Shown one piece after another: positions 7,601-8,295 of a stretch of 8,295 nt of DNA. Numbering within the stretch: position 1 is the stretch's first letter; each line of letters starts with the position of its first letter. Origin of the DNA: Rhodobacterales bacterium. GTDB taxonomy: Bacteria > Pseudomonadota > Alphaproteobacteria > Rhodobacterales > Rhodobacteraceae. The stretch lies in NCBI GenBank assembly GCA_009992615.1, contig JAACVA010000048.1:1-8295 (forward strand). Reading direction: 5' to 3'. The position numbers and the translations under genes are program-made. Below the pieces are notes generated by a model. The model did not search any database. It was not told the DNA's origin and was given only the letters and a program-made list of their open reading frames with translations.

Positions 7601-7629
7601 TTCTTTGGACAAATACTCCCGCCGGAGGC
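7601..7629. repeat. Candidate interspersed Rhodobacteraceae hairpin motif
   Basis: The stretch reads CTTT-GGACAAATACTCCC followed by GCCGGAGGC, with CTCC (7616-7619) and GGAG (7624-7627) pairing around CGCC. On the minus strand this is a small GC hairpin followed by TATTTG, a weak terminator-like shape. From memory, similar tails (CTTTGG-N-CAAATACTCC plus a GC hairpin) recur between genes in Rhodobacteraceae genomes. That recollection is unverified and only one copy is present here. Confidence 0.3.
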
Positions 7630-7763
7630 ATCCGACAGAAGCAGCTTTCCCTGTCTTTGGTGCGGATCGCTGGCCCGGCGGCCGGACGGTCGTGGTGCGA
7701 CCCGGAGATCACGGCATCGCGGGGGCGGCGCGGATTGTGTTCCAGAACGCCCATGCCTATCGA

Positions 7764-7804
7764 GATCGGACTTTTCGGCGCGGCGCCGATCCCCTAACAA
7801 GGGG
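7764..7804. repeat. Cluster of nested inverted repeats
   Basis: Three inverted repeats lie within 41 bases. GATCGG (7764-7769) pairs with CCGATC (7786-7791). GGCGC (7777-7781) pairs with GCGCC (7783-7787). CCCCT (7791-7795) pairs with AGGGG (7800-7804) around AACA. The first two are mutually exclusive, and the first shares base 7791 with the third. No T tract follows on the plus strand, so it is not a standard terminator. Some such symmetry is expected by chance in GC-rich DNA. Confidence 0.35.
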
Positions 7805-7923
7805 GCAACCCGGATACCGTCGCTTGAATCGTCGTCTTTGACCCTCCCGCCTCGTGTTCGAAACATCCATGCCGGTACAACCCGATGGGAAAGCCCGTCC
7901 ACGCCAGGAGAATTGAACCGGGC

Positions 7924-8295
7924 ATGACCCCGCCGCAAAAGCCACCGGTGAACCGACGGCCGCCGTGGTCGCCCGCCGCGCAGGTGGCCCAGGCGGCTGC
8001 CGCCTGGGGGCGGGGCTGGGCGCTGTTGCGCGACCGGGGGCCGGGGCAGGTGCAGTTCTGGTTCATCGCGCTTGCTGTCGGCATCGCCGCCGGGTTTGCG
8101 GCGCTGTTGTTCCGCAAGGGGATCACATGGTTGCAATCCACGCTGTACGGCACCGATGACATCACCTTGCTGCACAGCTTTGCCCGCACGTTGGAATGGT
8201 ACTGGATCCTGCTGATCCCCGTCGTGGGCGGTCTGGTGGTGGGATTGATCCTGCACCGCTTTACCGATGACGCCCGGGTGCGCAGCGTGGCAGAC
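7924..8295 (+). CDS. ClC-family chloride channel/antiporter, N-terminal part (runs off window end)
   Basis: ClC proteins are inner-membrane homodimers that move chloride, often in exchange for protons. The frame stays open from ATG 7924 through the window end (124 codons). It begins with a Pro/Arg/Ala-rich cytosolic stretch (1-40). A membrane helix follows (about 46-64, FWFIALAVGIAAGFAALLF), then FRKGITWLQSTLYGTDD, and a second hydrophobic segment (91-110, EWYWILLIPVVGGLVVGLIL) leading into HRFTDDARVRSVAD. This matches helices A and B of bacterial ClC channels, and (I)PVVGGLVVGLILHRF is characteristic. The ion-selectivity motifs (GSGIP, GREGP) and any C-terminal CBS domains lie beyond the window, so channel versus antiporter cannot be judged. 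The likely Shine-Dalgarno AGGAG (7906-7910) is 13 bases from the ATG, unusually far, so the start is less certain than the family call. Confidence 0.85.
   Translation, partial: MTPPQKPPVNRRPPWSPAAQVAQAAAAWGRGWALLRDRGPGQVQFWFIALAVGIAAGFAALLFRKGITWLQSTLYGTDDITLLHSFARTLEWYWILLIPVVGGLVVGLILHRFTDDARVRSVAD

Larger units (their letters stand above)
7538..7923. other. Divergent intergenic region rich in inverted repeats
   Basis: This 386-base spacer separates the minus-strand Hsp70-like gene from the plus-strand chloride-channel gene and should contain both promoters. It holds an imperfect hairpin (7572-7594), a repeat-like motif (7601-7629), nested inverted repeats (7764-7804), and two GANTC sites (7538-7542 and 7826-7830). 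A possible plus-strand promoter is TTGACC (7838-7843) with AAACAT (7861-7866), spacer 17; its -10 is weak. Short open frames cross the spacer on both strands, but none has a good start plus ribosome binding site or a recognisable product. I see no tRNA or known riboswitch. Confidence 0.55.

Noticed and set aside
7850..7880. GTTCGAAAC, which resembles a tRNA T-loop
   Set aside because: The flanking bases (TCGTG and CATCC) cannot form the T-stem, and no acceptor, D or anticodon arm can be assembled around it.
7905..7925. Minus-strand GGTTCAATTC, another tRNA T-arm look-alike
   Set aside because: The stem fails after two pairs, and the rest of a tRNA cloverleaf is absent.
6893..7927. A 344-codon plus-strand open frame opposite the Hsp70-like gene
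   Set aside because: The minus-strand frame has all Hsp70 nucleotide-binding motifs in order. The plus-strand product is Arg/Pro/Gln-rich with no recognisable motif.

Overview
The window is about 8.3 kb of GC-rich chromosome with codon use strongly biased to G or C at third positions. Protein content and gene order (ftsA-ftsZ-lpxC-bamD-recN, FtsZ with a long Ala/Pro-rich linker and an [10 protein letters not shown] tail) point to an alphaproteobacterium, most likely a Rhodobacterales/Rhodobacteraceae (roseobacter-type) species. This placement rests on recognising the proteins, not on a database search.

Positions 1-6245 are the downstream end of the division and cell-wall (dcw) cluster, all on the + strand. 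They hold the C-terminal part of FtsA, complete FtsZ, LpxC (committed step of lipid A synthesis), BamD (outer-membrane protein assembly lipoprotein) and RecN (SMC-like double-strand-break repair ATPase). ftsZ has its own candidate promoter, whose -10 overlaps a GANTC (CcrM-type) site, and it ends at a clear intrinsic terminator. lpxC therefore needs its own promoter. lpxC, bamD and recN follow with gaps of about 105 bases and no convincing terminator, so they may be co-transcribed. A near-perfect inverted repeat sits just upstream of the recN ribosome binding site and could fold in two competing ways.

Positions 6246-7537 change character. A minus-strand gene converges on recN and encodes a short Hsp70/actin-fold ATPase of the YegD type, with an intact nucleotide-binding domain and no substrate-binding domain. 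A 386-base divergent spacer (7538-7923) follows, carrying several inverted repeats and a short motif that resembles an interspersed Rhodobacteraceae repeat. The window ends inside the N-terminus of a ClC-family chloride channel/antiporter gene on the + strand (7924 to beyond the end).

Most of the window is ordinary, conserved chromosomal core. I found no mobile element, CRISPR array, rRNA or tRNA, and no clear new defence or biosynthetic system. The points worth a second look are the recN leader, the GANTC site in the ftsZ promoter, the domain-minimal Hsp70 homologue and the structured spacer before the chloride-channel gene.
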